This document shows, one piece after another, positions 1 to 10,068 of a DNA stretch of 64,000 nucleotides. A program made the position numbers and the translations under genes. Below the pieces are notes generated by a model. The model was not told the origin of the DNA. It saw only the letters and a list, made by a program, of their open reading frames with translations, and did not search any database. The stretch is from an uncultured Alphaproteobacteria bacterium (GTDB lineage: Bacteria; Pseudomonadota; Alphaproteobacteria; UBA6615). Position 1 is the stretch's first letter; every line of letters begins with the position of its first letter. The stretch covers positions 372,001 through 436,000 of the forward strand of contig CALSNJ010000001.1 of the NCBI GenBank assembly GCA_943787745.1, written 5' to 3'.

Positions 1-1
1 T

Positions 2-925
2 CCGGCCAAAAACTTCCTGGTCTCCGTGGATGGTGAGTTGTCGCTCGGCGTGACGGCCAAGGACATGATCCTCGCAATTATCGGCGCCATCGGCACTGCT
101 GGGGGAACGGGTTCGGTCATTGAGTATGCTGGCGAAGCCGTGCGTGCGCTTTCCATGGAAGGTCGTATGACCATGTGCAACATGTCCATTGAAGGCGGCG
201 CACGCGCCGGACTCGTGGCGCCTGACGACACCACCTATGAGTATCTCAAGGGACGCCCCATGGCACCGAAGGGTGCTGCCTGGGAGCAGGCCGAGGCCTA
301 CTGGCGGACCTTGCCGACCGACGAAGGTGCGAAGTACGACAATGAAGTCCGTCTCTCTGCGGCAGACATTCCGCCGCAAGTCACCTGGGGAACCAGCCCG
401 GAAAACGTTGTGCCGATCACCGGAGCTGTTCCCGATCCTGAGCATGATGCCCGTGATGACAACCAGCGTCAGGCCTGGGAGCGTTCGCTCGAATATATGG
501 ATTTGAAGGCTGGCACCAAGATGCAGGACGTCGGCGTCGACAAGGTCTTCATCGGGTCATGCACCAATGGTCGGATTGAAGACCTGCGCGCTGTGGCGGC
601 GGTCGCCGAAGGCCGCCAGGTCTCTGACAGCGTCTATGCGATGGTTGTTCCGGGATCCGGTCTGGTGAAAGAGCAGGCTGAAGCCGAAGGCATCGACAAG
701 ATCCTGACGGCGGCTGGTTTCGACTGGCGTGAGCCGGGTTGTTCCATGTGTCTGGCGATGAACGCCGACAAGCTGGAGCCGGGCGAACGTTGTGCGTCGA
801 CATCCAACCGTAACTTCGAAGGTCGTCAGGGCCGCGGTGGACGAACCCATCTGGTGAGCCCGGCGATGGCGGCGGCTGCTGCTATCATAGGCAAGCTCAC
901 CGATGTGCGTGACCTTGATAGTTGA
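2..925 (+). CDS. leuC: 3-isopropylmalate dehydratase large subunit, C-terminal part (gene starts upstream of window)
   Basis: Frame open from window start; [40 protein letters not shown] and GCSMCLAMN (Fe-S Cys) are typical of LeuC; followed by leuD and leuB. Confidence 0.96.
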   Translation, partial: PAKNFLVSVDGELSLGVTAKDMILAIIGAIGTAGGTGSVIEYAGEAVRALSMEGRMTMCNMSIEGGARAGLVAPDDTTYEYLKGRPMAPKGAAWEQAEAYWRTLPTDEGAKYDNEVRLSAADIPPQVTWGTSPENVVPITGAVPDPEHDARDDNQRQAWERSLEYMDLKAGTKMQDVGVDKVFIGSCTNGRIEDLRAVAAVAEGRQVSDSVYAMVVPGSGLVKEQAEAEGIDKILTAAGFDWREPGCSMCLAMNADKLEPGERCASTSNRNFEGRQGRGGRTHLVSPAMAAAAAIIGKLTDVRDLDS

Positions 926-1377
926 GCGCGCTCGAACCCAACGACGTGCTGCCGCTCCGTTATTCGGGGTTGCTGTTGCGCGTCGTGGCGGGACTGGCCG
1001 ATCTGGGCGTGGTCTGGCTCTTCGCTTGGCTGGTCTCGACGGTGCTCGGCATTCCGTTTCTGGCCGCGACACCCGAACAGCTGGCCGATACCACGTCCTT
1101 GCATATGCTGAATGCGATCGTTCTGTTCTTCGCCTGGCTTTACTTCGCTGGTCTGGAGACCAGCAATCTGCAAGCCACGCTGGGCATGGCGGTGATGGGA
1201 ATTTACACCGCCGATCAAAGCGGCGAACGCGCCGGGATGGGCCGGACCACGGTTCGGTTCTTGACGCGTTTCATGTCAATTTTTCCGCTGTTTTGCGGGT
1301 TTCTTCCGATCTTGCTGACCCGGCGTCGGCAAGCCGTCCACGACATGCTTTCGGGCTGTGTCATTCTCAAACGCTAG
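922..1377 (+). CDS. RDD family integral membrane protein
   Basis: TTG start overlapping the leuC stop (TTGA); hydrophobic helices; RDD-like N-terminus and C-terminal [18 protein letters not shown]. Confidence 0.8.
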   Translation: MSALEPNDVLPLRYSGLLLRVVAGLADLGVVWLFAWLVSTVLGIPFLAATPEQLADTTSLHMLNAIVLFFAWLYFAGLETSNLQATLGMAVMGIYTADQSGERAGMGRTTVRFLTRFMSIFPLFCGFLPILLTRRRQAVHDMLSGCVILKR

Positions 1378-1387
1378 GAGATGCGTG

Positions 1388-2008
1388 ATGGACAAGTTCA
1401 ACAAGGTTACGGGCATTGCAGCCCCGCTGCCGATGGTCAATATCGACACGGACAAGATCATCCCCAAACAGTTCCTCAAGACGATTGCCCGCACGGGCCT
1501 CGGCAAAGGCCTGTTCTACGAATTGCGCACCGATGCCAGCGGCACCCCGACGGGTGATTTCGTACTGGATCGCGAGCCCTATACCAATGCGGAAATCCTG
1601 ATTGCCGGAGACAATTTCGGCTGCGGTTCTTCACGGGAGCATGCGCCCTGGGCGTTGCAGGATTTCGGCATCAAGGTGGTGATTGCGCCGACCTTTGCTG
1701 ACATTTTCTACAACAACAGTTTCAAGAACGGCATGTTGCTGATCAAGCTGCCGCAGGAGCAGGTCGACAATCTGATGATTGTCGCAGGCGATCCGGAAAA
1801 TCCCGAGATCACGGTCGATCTGGAAAAACAGGAAGTCCACGCCCCCAACGGTGTGGTCTATCCGTTTGAGATTGATCCGTTCCTCAAGGAGTGCTTGCTG
1901 GAAGGTCTCGATGATATCGGCCTGACCATGCAGCGTGGCGAGACAATCGGCGGCTTTGAGGGCGGTCAGCGCCAGCAGCAGCCATGGCTTTATCGCGACG
2001 CGTCCTAA
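1388..2008 (+). CDS. leuD: 3-isopropylmalate dehydratase small subunit
   Basis: MDKFNKVTGIAAPLPMVNIDTDKIIPKQFLKTI and FGCGSSREHAPWAL motifs; SD-like GGAG upstream of the internal ATG at 1388. Confidence 0.97.
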   Translation: MDKFNKVTGIAAPLPMVNIDTDKIIPKQFLKTIARTGLGKGLFYELRTDASGTPTGDFVLDREPYTNAEILIAGDNFGCGSSREHAPWALQDFGIKVVIAPTFADIFYNNSFKNGMLLIKLPQEQVDNLMIVAGDPENPEITVDLEKQEVHAPNGVVYPFEIDPFLKECLLEGLDDIGLTMQRGETIGGFEGGQRQQQPWLYRDAS

Positions 2009-2044
2009 ACCGCGTCGGTTCGTATTTTTTAAGGGGAGGGGTTC

Positions 2045-3160
2045 ATGCCCGCCAACAAGAGTGTTCTGGTTCTGCCGGGTGATGGCATCGGGCCTGAGGT
2101 GATGGAACAGGTCCGTCGTGTGATGGGCTGGTTCGAGCAAAAGGAAGCCGTCAGCTTCGCCGTTGATGAAGATCTCGTCGGTGGCGCTTGCTACGACGAA
2201 CATGGTGTCTCGATCACTGATGACACGATGGCCAAGGCGATGAACCTGGACGCCGTTCTGTTTGGCGCTGTGGGTGGTCCTCAATGGGATGATGTCCCCC
2301 GCGAGCACCGGCCCGAAGCCGGGCTGCTGCGTCTGCGCAAGGACCTCGACCTGTTCGCCAATCTGCGCCCGGCCATTGTCATGGACGCGATGGTTGATGC
2401 TTCAACCCTGAAGCCGGAAGTGGTGAAGGGTCTCGACATCATGATCCTGCGGGAACTGACGTCGGGTGTTTATTTCGGTGAGCCGCGTGGCGAACAGACG
2501 CTCGAGGATGGCAGCAAGCGCGTCGTTGATACCCAGTCCTATACCGAGGACGAGATCGTCCGTGTGCTGCGTGTCGGCTTTGAGCTGGCCCGCAAGCGCA
2601 ACAACAAGCTGCATTCGGCCGAGAAGTCGAATGTCATGGAGACAGGCGCCTTCTGGCGCAAGATCGCCGGACGCGTGGCGGCCGAAGAATTCCCCGATGT
2701 GGAGTTCCATCACATCCTGGCTGACAACTGCGCCATGCAGCTGATCCGAAATCCGCATCAGTTCGACGTGATCGTCACCGACAATCTCTTCGGCGATATC
2801 CTGTCCGATGAAGCCGCGATGATGACCGGCTCGCTGGGCATGTTGCCCTCGGCCAGCCTGGGTGCCGAAGACCCGGTGACAGGCGCACGTCGTGCCATGT
2901 ACGAGCCGGTCCATGGTTCTGCCCCGGACATTTCCGGACAGGGCAAGGCCAACCCGCTCGCCATGCTGCTGAGCTTTGCGATGATGCTGCGGTACTCCTT
3001 CGATCTGGGCACCGAGGCCAATATGGTCGAACAGGCCGCGCAGAACGTTCTCAACGAGGGCTATCGCACGGGCGACATCATGCAGGATGGCTGCACGGAA
3101 GTGTCGACCGAGGAGATGGGCACCAAGCTGCTCAAGGAACTCGACAGCCTGTCTTCGTGA
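2045..3160 (+). CDS. leuB: 3-isopropylmalate dehydrogenase
   Basis: [56 protein letters not shown]. Confidence 0.97.
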   Translation: MPANKSVLVLPGDGIGPEVMEQVRRVMGWFEQKEAVSFAVDEDLVGGACYDEHGVSITDDTMAKAMNLDAVLFGAVGGPQWDDVPREHRPEAGLLRLRKDLDLFANLRPAIVMDAMVDASTLKPEVVKGLDIMILRELTSGVYFGEPRGEQTLEDGSKRVVDTQSYTEDEIVRVLRVGFELARKRNNKLHSAEKSNVMETGAFWRKIAGRVAAEEFPDVEFHHILADNCAMQLIRNPHQFDVIVTDNLFGDILSDEAAMMTGSLGMLPSASLGAEDPVTGARRAMYEPVHGSAPDISGQGKANPLAMLLSFAMMLRYSFDLGTEANMVEQAAQNVLNEGYRTGDIMQDGCTEVSTEEMGTKLLKELDSLSS

Positions 3161-3171
3161 TTTGACGCGGC

Positions 3172-3197
3172 GCTCGAACGCGGTTTAGCGTTCGAGC
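3172..3197. repeat. Perfect 10-bp inverted repeat hairpin downstream of leuB (GCTCGAACGC-GGTTTA-GCGTTCGAGC)
   Basis: Read directly in the sequence; no U-tract follows. Confidence 0.8.
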
Positions 3198-3202
3198 ATC
3201 TG

Positions 3203-3502
3203 ATGTGGAGACTATTTGTGCGTAGCTGGTTGGCAGTTCTGACTTTTGGCGGTGTGGCATTTCTGGCCATGCCCGCTGCTGCACAGCAGATTGTTGAAAC
3301 CTCTACCGGAAAGCATATCGCGGGTGAGAGTTGTTCCATCAGCGAAGCGATGCTCACGGAGATTGAGGGGCGCAGCGCCGCTGCGAATGCCGAGACACGG
3401 CAAAAGCTGAATGCGTTTCTGGATGCAGCGCTGGCCAGCCCGAAAACGCGCAAGCCATCCCAGTCGCCGGTTGTGTTCACGTCGGGCCAACCCCGAAGCT
3501 AG
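3203..3502 (+). CDS. Hypothetical small exported protein
   Basis: 99 aa ORF with Sec-type signal (WLAVLTFGGVAFLAMPAAAQQ); no family recognised. Confidence 0.55.
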   Translation: MWRLFVRSWLAVLTFGGVAFLAMPAAAQQIVETSTGKHIAGESCSISEAMLTEIEGRSAAANAETRQKLNAFLDAALASPKTRKPSQSPVVFTSGQPRS

Positions 3503-3530
3503 GTCTTCTGACGCGTTTGGCTTCTTTCTC

Positions 3531-3938
3531 TCAGCGACAATCGCTGTTTGAAACCGAACTTGCGATCCCACGCATATAGCGTTCATCGAAACCTTCCGGC
3601 CATGCGATCCGAATTCTGTCTGGAGTCATGAAGGTCACGCGCGCAGCCTGCGCCGGGTTTCGTGGTTCCGAACGCGCCGGTTGTCCGTACCAGACGATGA
3701 AGTCTGCGTTCTGGCTCTGGTAGTGCACGGGGCTGGCAATCCGTGTGTCCACACGATTGCCGCGCACAAAAACGCAATCCTCCCGAAACCCGACAAGGTT
3801 GCCATGGGCGCGTGGCGTGGTGGGCAGATCGACCACCCAGTTTCCCAGCAGATTGTTGTGGGAGGGTTCGGTGGCGCAGGCGGCAAGCAGCATGGCCAAA
3901 CCCACGCCGTGCAGCGCTATCACATGTCGGATCAGCAT
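3531..3938 (-). CDS. Hypothetical lipoprotein
   Basis: Signal peptide with lipobox-like LLAAC; 135 aa. Confidence 0.6.
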   Translation of the reverse strand: MLIRHVIALHGVGLAMLLAACATEPSHNNLLGNWVVDLPTTPRAHGNLVGFREDCVFVRGNRVDTRIASPVHYQSQNADFIVWYGQPARSEPRNPAQAARVTFMTPDRIRIAWPEGFDERYMRGIASSVSNSDCR

Positions 3939-3942
3939 TGCT

Positions 3943-4302
3943 TCAAACCCGGTCGCGTGCGGGATCGATATCGGTTGTGACGCCAGCTCCGCGCAGTTCG
4001 GGTTCCAGACGACGGGTCAGCCAGAGATGGAACATCCGGAAATCACTGAGCAATGACCAGACGGGGTGGGTGAATGTGACCGGCTTGTTCCGTTCGACAA
4101 AGCCATGGGCAAACCATGCGGGTCCGTAACCGGCGACCGGCGCAAACAGAACCAGCCACCAGGGTCCGATGACAACGCTGAACCCGAAACACAGCAGTGC
4201 TGCAGCGGTGCCCGCAAAATGTATGGCGCGGGTGCGTGGGTTGGAATGCTCGCGCAGATAGTGCGGCCAGAATTCCGGATAGCTCGAAAATCGTTCGGAC
4301 AT
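3943..4302 (-). CDS. Mpo1-like/DUF962 family membrane protein
   Basis: MSERFSSYPEFWPHYLREHSNPRTRAIHFAGT...FAHGFVERNKPVTFTHPVWSLLSDFRMF is the family pattern; internal start at 4302. Confidence 0.85.
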   Translation of the reverse strand: MSERFSSYPEFWPHYLREHSNPRTRAIHFAGTAAALLCFGFSVVIGPWWLVLFAPVAGYGPAWFAHGFVERNKPVTFTHPVWSLLSDFRMFHLWLTRRLEPELRGAGVTTDIDPARDRV

Positions 4303-4349
4303 GACGCGAATTCTGGCACAAATAGGTCGTTCTATGTGAGGAGAAGCGC

Positions 4350-5153
4350 GTGCCCGATATTTATGTGAACCCTGATGCCATCCCGGCAGCACAGCTCGAT
4401 GACATGAAGATGAGTCTCGAACGTCGTGCCGCGACCCCGCAACAAAGCGCAGCTTTGCAGTCCTACCTCGGTGACGTGGGGTTTCCCGAAAACGCACGGG
4501 TGCTCGATATCGGCTGTGGCACGGGGCCACAGTCACGCGCACTGGCCGCATGGCCGGGTGTTGGCGAAGTCATCGGTGTCGATCAGCTTGAGCCATTCCT
4601 TGAGCGTGCGCGTGAGCTCGCATCCGAAATCCCCAACTTGTCGTTTCAGCCGGCAGACGCACGCAATCTTCCGTTTGAAGATGACAGTTTCGATGTGGTT
4701 GTCCTGCATACGCTGCTGACCCATGTGCCGGGTCCCGAGGGGGTCTTGGCGGAAGTGTATCGGGTCCTGAAACCCGGTGGTCGCGTGGCGATCTATGACG
4801 GCGATTTTTCCACCATGAGCGTTGCCACATCCGATGCCGATCCGTTGCAGGGGTGTATCGAAGCCTTTGTGGAGGGGAACGTCCATGACAAGTGGCTGGT
4901 CCGGCGCTTGCCCGCGATGCTTCTTGAGGCCGGTTTCAGGCCCGAAGGCAGCCGCAGTCATGGGCATCTGGAAACCGATTCCCCCGCGCTGACCAAGGGG
5001 TGGACCGAGCGTGGCGCTCTCTATCTGACCCAGTGGGGGCGCATAGATCAGGCCATGGCAGATGCGCTTGTCGCGGAAGGACGGCGGCGGGCGGCAACCG
5101 GTTCGTTCTACGGATTCATGAACTATGTGAGCATTATTGCCAGCAAGACATAG
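4350..5153 (+). CDS. Class I SAM-dependent methyltransferase
   Basis: VLDIGCGTGPQSRAL, DARNLPFEDDSFDVVVLHTLLTHV, RVLKPGGRVAIYD. Confidence 0.9.
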   Translation: MPDIYVNPDAIPAAQLDDMKMSLERRAATPQQSAALQSYLGDVGFPENARVLDIGCGTGPQSRALAAWPGVGEVIGVDQLEPFLERARELASEIPNLSFQPADARNLPFEDDSFDVVVLHTLLTHVPGPEGVLAEVYRVLKPGGRVAIYDGDFSTMSVATSDADPLQGCIEAFVEGNVHDKWLVRRLPAMLLEAGFRPEGSRSHGHLETDSPALTKGWTERGALYLTQWGRIDQAMADALVAEGRRRAATGSFYGFMNYVSIIASKT

Positions 5154-5250
5154 ACGATACACACCACAAACCTTGCAAAACCGGCGTTTGGGGCTTAAGT
5201 CACCGCCTGCATCCGGTGCATGGCGCGCTGGGCAAACAAGGATTGGACCC

Positions 5251-6285
5251 ATGGGTTACAAGGTTGCGGTGGTTGGTGCGACGGGCAATGTCGGCCGGGA
5301 AATGCTCCAGACGTTGGCGGAACGCGATTTTCCGGCGGACGAAGTCGTGGCGCTGGCGAGTGAACGCTCGGTCGGGCGCGAGGTTTCCTATGGCGAGAAA
5401 ACAATCCTGAAAGTTCAGTCTCTGGCTGATTATGATTTCACAGGCACCGATCTGGCACTGTTTTCGCCAGGTTCAAAAGTGTCGGCAGAGTTTGCGCCCA
5501 AGGCTGCGGCGAAGGGCTGCATCGTCATCGACAATACGTCCCAGTTTCGGATGGATCCGGATGTGCCGCTCATTGTGCCCGAGGTTAACCCCGAGGCCGC
5601 TGCCGGCTACACCAAGCGAAACATTATCGCGAACCCGAATTGTTCGACGATCCAGATGCTTGTGGCCCTGAAGCCGTTGCACGATGCCTTCGGTATCGAG
5701 CGGGTGGTCGTGTCGACCTATCAGTCTGTGTCGGGCGCCGGCAAAGACGGGATGGATGAGCTCTTCAACCAGACCCGCGCGGTTTATGTGAATGATCCGC
5801 TTGAGCCCAAGCAGTTCACCAAGCAGATCGCCTTCAACGTGATCCCGCATATCGACGTCTTCATGGATGACGGTTCCACCAAGGAAGAGTGGAAGATGAT
5901 GGTCGAGACCAAGAAGATCCTTGACCCCAAGATCAAGGTCACGGCGACCTGCGTCCGGGTGCCGGTCTTCATCGGCCATGCCGAGGCAATCAACATTCAG
6001 TTCTCCAAGGAAGTCTCGGCGAAGGAAGCCCGCGATATCCTGCGTGAAGCACCGGGTGTGTCCGTGATCGATCATCGGGCCAATGAAGGCTATGTGACGC
6101 CGGAAGAATCCGCGGGCGAAGATGCCGTCTATGTCAGCCGTATCCGCGAGGATGCCACGATCGATAATGGCCTCAACATCTGGGTGGTCTCGGACAATCT
6201 GCGCAAGGGCGCGGCCCTGAATACGGTTCAGATCGCTGAGTTGCTCGACCGGGATTATCTCAAGAAAGCCATCGCGGCGGAGTGA
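5251..6285 (+). CDS. asd: Aspartate-semialdehyde dehydrogenase
   Basis: MGYKVAVVGATGNVGREML, ANPNCSTIQMLVALKPLHD, internal ATG at 5251. Confidence 0.96.
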   Translation: MGYKVAVVGATGNVGREMLQTLAERDFPADEVVALASERSVGREVSYGEKTILKVQSLADYDFTGTDLALFSPGSKVSAEFAPKAAAKGCIVIDNTSQFRMDPDVPLIVPEVNPEAAAGYTKRNIIANPNCSTIQMLVALKPLHDAFGIERVVVSTYQSVSGAGKDGMDELFNQTRAVYVNDPLEPKQFTKQIAFNVIPHIDVFMDDGSTKEEWKMMVETKKILDPKIKVTATCVRVPVFIGHAEAINIQFSKEVSAKEARDILREAPGVSVIDHRANEGYVTPEESAGEDAVYVSRIREDATIDNGLNIWVVSDNLRKGAALNTVQIAELLDRDYLKKAIAAE

Positions 6286-6292
6286 CGTTGTC

Positions 6293-6970
6293 GTGCCGGT
6301 GACGTTCCGGGACGTTGAAGCAGCCATTCGTAAAAGTTGCCTGATTTCGCGCGGCGGGTTTCACCCCGGCGCGGACGATGCTGTGCCCGGTGACCCGGGA
6401 ACATTGATTCTGGTTGGCAATGTCGGTCCGGATATGTGGGCGGCGTTCGCGCGTGATCAGGCAAGCTATGCCGATCGTGCCAGTCCGCTTGATGACTGGG
6501 TGCGGGACCGGCTGACGGCAATTGCCGTTCAGTTAGGCGCGACGCCGTTGTTTCCGTTTGGTGGTCCGCCATTTTTGCCGTTTCAGCGCTGGGCGCAGAA
6601 GGCCGAACCCGTATATTCGTCACCTCTCGGGGTCCTGATCCACCCGGATTACGGGTTGTGGCACGCGTATCGGGGTGCGTTGGCCTTTCGGGAGGTGGTG
6701 GATCTGCCGGTTCCTGATACGCGGCCGTCACCGTGCGAGAGCTGTATTGAGAAACCTTGTTTGACGACCTGCCCGGTCGGTGCGTTTGGGGGCGACGGCT
6801 ACGATGTTCCGATGTGTGTTGATCATCTGGAATCGGCAAACGGACATGATTGTATGGCGCTCGGCTGCCGGGCACGGCGGGCCTGTCCGGTCGGCACTGA
6901 CCATGTGTATGAACCTGCGCAGGCGGAGTTTCATATGACTGCGTTTCGCGGGGCCCAGCGCGCGGGTTAG
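6293..6970 (+). CDS. 4Fe-4S ferredoxin-type domain protein (QueG-like ferredoxin region)
   Basis: CESCIEKPCLTTCPVGAF and CMALGCRARRACPVG cysteine motifs; GTG start. Confidence 0.75.
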   Translation: MPVTFRDVEAAIRKSCLISRGGFHPGADDAVPGDPGTLILVGNVGPDMWAAFARDQASYADRASPLDDWVRDRLTAIAVQLGATPLFPFGGPPFLPFQRWAQKAEPVYSSPLGVLIHPDYGLWHAYRGALAFREVVDLPVPDTRPSPCESCIEKPCLTTCPVGAFGGDGYDVPMCVDHLESANGHDCMALGCRARRACPVGTDHVYEPAQAEFHMTAFRGAQRAG

Positions 6971-7866
6971 TGCTGGCGTCCGGCAATCATGTCCCGGGCC
7001 GCAAGAAGCCCGCCGCCAGCGATCAAAATGCAGGCCAGCGCAAGGGTCCAGCTGGGTTCGGCAAATCCGAACACAACAAGCGACAGCGTGGAAAGCATCG
7101 GTGCGGCGTAAGCGCTGGCACCCAGCACGCGTAGGTCACCGTGCTTGACCGCATGGTCCCAGAGAAAGAACGCCGATCCCACGGGGCCGAGGCCCAGTGC
7201 CGCGATGGCGATCCATGCGGTGAAGCTGTCCGGCCAGATGGTTGGTTCCAGTGCGAGATGTGCGCCCCAGGCAAGAAGCGCGGTTGCCCCGCAAAAACCG
7301 CCTACGGCGTTTGTGGAAACATGCGCGAACCGGCGTGAGAGGACGGAGTAGCTCGACCAGGTCAGTGCAGCACCCAAGGCTGCGAGATATCCGGGGATGT
7401 ATGCCGTATCGATCGTGATGCCGGTTCCCGCTGTCACGATCAGGACTGTTCCCAGAAGGCCCAGCGTGGCGCCAGTCAGGTGAAACCAGCGCAGGGATCC
7501 CACACCGCTGGTGGTGGGCAGCAGTGCAGAGAACAAGACGATCAGCATTGGCCAAAGATAGTTGATCAGATTGGCAGCGGCAGGCGGTGCGGACTGAATG
7601 CCGACGAAATAGAGCAGGTGATATCCAAATAGTCCGCCAATCCCCAGGCCCCAGACCCGAGCCGGCAGGCGCAACTGGGACCACGGGCGTTCGCCGCGGA
7701 CCGTCCAGATGACAAGTGTCAGAACGAAGACGAGTGTGAACGCCATGGCGACAAGCTGGAATGGCGGAATCGGCCCGGCCAGCACGCCAAGAATTGCAAG
7801 GGTCGACCAGATCAGGATGGTGAATAGACCGATTAGGGTCGCGCGTCTGTTGATTGAGGAGGTCAC
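6967..7866 (-). CDS. EamA/DMT family transporter
   Basis: Ten predicted helices; LIGLFTILIWSTLAILG, YFVGIQSAPPAAANLINYLWPMLIVLFSALL. Confidence 0.88.
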   Translation of the reverse strand: MTSSINRRATLIGLFTILIWSTLAILGVLAGPIPPFQLVAMAFTLVFVLTLVIWTVRGERPWSQLRLPARVWGLGIGGLFGYHLLYFVGIQSAPPAAANLINYLWPMLIVLFSALLPTTSGVGSLRWFHLTGATLGLLGTVLIVTAGTGITIDTAYIPGYLAALGAALTWSSYSVLSRRFAHVSTNAVGGFCGATALLAWGAHLALEPTIWPDSFTAWIAIAALGLGPVGSAFFLWDHAVKHGDLRVLGASAYAAPMLSTLSLVVFGFAEPSWTLALACILIAGGGLLAARDMIAGRQH

Positions 7867-7874
7867 GCTGCAGA

Positions 7875-8392
7875 TCAGGCGTCGCGTGGGCGTGCCGTGG
7901 CGAGGGCGACAGCTTCCTGAATCACCCGAACGGTCTCTGTCCAGAGTTCAAGCTCGTCCAGCCGTTCGAGCGGCCACCATTCCGCATGGGCCGCATCACC
8001 GCCTGCAACGGGTTCGCCGGCGGTCCAGTGCGCCGCGCAATCGACCAGAGTGTAGTGATAGCGCACGCGTCCATTCGCGTTGGTCTCGTCGTCATTGGCC
8101 GCAGGAATTCTGGGGCCGCCTGGTGCCGGGGCGCGGTGGGTCGCCATCACGTACAATGGCGTCGATGACATCGACAATCCCGATCACGTCGATATCGACA
8201 CCGGTTTCTTCCAGCACTTCCCGTGCGGCTGTTTCACGCCAGGTCTCGCCGAGCTCCTGCTTACCTCCGGGAATACTCCATTGCCCGATGCGCGGCTCAC
8301 GGCCACGCCGGATCATCAGGACATGGGTCTCCCTTGAGAACAACCACGCCGACCCCGGAAATCGGGCTTTCAGGGTATTCGCGCCGGCTCAT
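7875..8392 (-). pseudogene. NUDIX hydrolase, disrupted by two frame changes
   Basis: MSRREYPESPISGVGVVVLKGD (start 8392) continues in another frame as HVLMIRRGREPRIGQWSIPGGKQELGETWRETAAREVLEETGVDI (Nudix box) and in a third as GRVRYHYTLVDCAAHW...EWWPLERLDEL. Confidence 0.85.
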
Positions 8393-9123
8393 GCGGCGTC
8401 CGCCGCGTTACTGGTGGTGCGGCGCTTGCGGGCGATGAGGTTGAGGACCTCAATCGCTGTTGCGAAAGCCACGCCGAAATACAGATATCCGCGCGGGATG
8501 TGGAATTCGAAACCATCTGCAATCAAGGCAACCCCGATCAGCATCAGGAAGGAAAGCGCCAGCATTTTTACGGTCGGATGTTTTTTGACAAATGCGCTCA
8601 GGGGCTCGGCAGCGACCAGCATGACACCGATGGCGATCACGATGGCAGCAACCATGATGATGATTTCATCCGCCATGCCAATGGCAGTGAGTACGGAATC
8701 GAGTGAGAAGACGAGATCGAGCAGGAATATTTGGACGAGCACCGCTGCAAAGGCCGCTGAACCGGGCTTGCCATGCCCCTCTGTTTCGCCCTCAAGCATC
8801 ATGTGGATCTCCGTGGTGGCCTTGTAGAGCAGGAACAATCCGCCGACTGCGAGGATGAGGTCGCGCCAGGAGAGTTCGATCCCGAGAGCCGTGACGAAGG
8901 GCGCGGTCAGGCCAATCAGCCAGCTCAGCGCAAACAGCAATATGATTCTTCCGGCGAGCGCCAACAGCAGGCCAATGCGTCGCGCGCGCGCCTGCTGATG
9001 TTCGGGAAGGCGTGATGTAATGATCGACAGGAAGATCACATTGTCGACGCCAAGAACAATTTCCAAAAGGGCAAGCGTCACAAGGCTGGCCCAGGCGGCT
9101 GGATCGGTCAGGAGTTCGAGCAT
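8389..9123 (-). CDS. TerC family integral membrane protein
   Basis: LEIVLGVDNVIFLSIITSRLP and FSLDSVLTAIGMADEI. Confidence 0.93.
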   Translation of the reverse strand: MLELLTDPAAWASLVTLALLEIVLGVDNVIFLSIITSRLPEHQQARARRIGLLLALAGRIILLFALSWLIGLTAPFVTALGIELSWRDLILAVGGLFLLYKATTEIHMMLEGETEGHGKPGSAAFAAVLVQIFLLDLVFSLDSVLTAIGMADEIIIMVAAIVIAIGVMLVAAEPLSAFVKKHPTVKMLALSFLMLIGVALIADGFEFHIPRGYLYFGVAFATAIEVLNLIARKRRTTSNAADAA

Positions 9124-9208
9124 GGGAGGTGCTTTGTGCGATGATTGGGGTGTTCGACCGTATCATGCTGGTTTGGTGTCGTGTGCCAAGCCCCTGTCTT
9201 GCGCAAAC

Positions 9209-9244
9209 AAAAAACGGGCCCGATCGTGAAGACCGGGCCCGTTT
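9209..9244 (-). terminator. Rho-independent terminator downstream of phaB
   Basis: Stem AAACGGGCCC / GGGCCCGTTT with T-tract on the minus strand. Confidence 0.85.
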
Positions 9245-9266
9245 CCTGTTGCGAGGGAACGATCCT

Positions 9267-9989
9267 CTAATACATGTGCTGGCCGCCATTGATCGACAGG
9301 GTCGAGCCGGTGACAAAGCCTGCATTATCGGCAGTCAGGAAAAGAACGCCGCGGGCGATATCATCAGCCTGTCCAAGGCGTCCGACCGGAATGCGCGCGA
9401 TAATTTTCTCCAGAACATCCGGCGGCACAGCGCGAACCATATCGGTGTCCACATAGCCAGGTGCGATCGCATTGACCGTGATGCCTTTGGCCGCGCCTTC
9501 CTGCGCCAGCGCTTTGGTGAAGCCGTGGATGCCGGATTTGGTGGCCGCGTAATTGACCTGTCCATACTGCCCGGCCTGACCGTTGATCGAACCAATATTA
9601 ACGATCCGCCCGAAGCTCAATTCCCGCATGTCCTCAATCACGGCGCGCGAGCAGTTGAAAACGCCAGACAGATTGGTGTCGATGACTTCCTTCCACTGTT
9701 CGAATGACATGCGATGCATGGTGCTGTCACGGGTGATGCCGGCATTGTTCACCAGGATTTCGATCGGTCCCATATCGGCTTTTATCTTTGCCGCCGCTTC
9801 CTGGACCTGATCAAAATCCGACACATCGACTTTGATGGTTTTGATGCCGGTGTTTTCTTCGAACTCTTTTGCCGCGTGTTCGTTGCCCGCATAGGCTGCG
9901 ATCACGTCTCGACCTGCATCCCGCAGGGATCGACTGATAGCCCCGCCGATTCCGCGGGTGCCGCCAGTTACCAATGCTACTCGACCCAT
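9267..9989 (-). CDS. phaB: Acetoacetyl-CoA reductase
   Basis: SDR fold MGRVALVTGGTRGIGGAIS, NNAGITRDSTMHRM, VNYAATKSGIHGFTKALA; adjacent to phaA. Confidence 0.93.
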   Translation of the reverse strand: MGRVALVTGGTRGIGGAISRSLRDAGRDVIAAYAGNEHAAKEFEENTGIKTIKVDVSDFDQVQEAAAKIKADMGPIEILVNNAGITRDSTMHRMSFEQWKEVIDTNLSGVFNCSRAVIEDMRELSFGRIVNIGSINGQAGQYGQVNYAATKSGIHGFTKALAQEGAAKGITVNAIAPGYVDTDMVRAVPPDVLEKIIARIPVGRLGQADDIARGVLFLTADNAGFVTGSTLSINGGQHMY

Positions 9990-10068
9990 CACATTCTCCA
10001 TTTTCGGCGGCATGGTGGCACCTCTTTTGGGTGCGCGTTCCGATCCGCGGTGAATTGGCGTTCCCCGA

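Noticed and set aside
1997-2030. GACGCG...CGCGTC with a T-tract between leuD and leuB as a terminator or attenuator
   Set aside because: Six-bp stem, partly inside leuD, and the T-tract is displaced from the stem; too weak to call.
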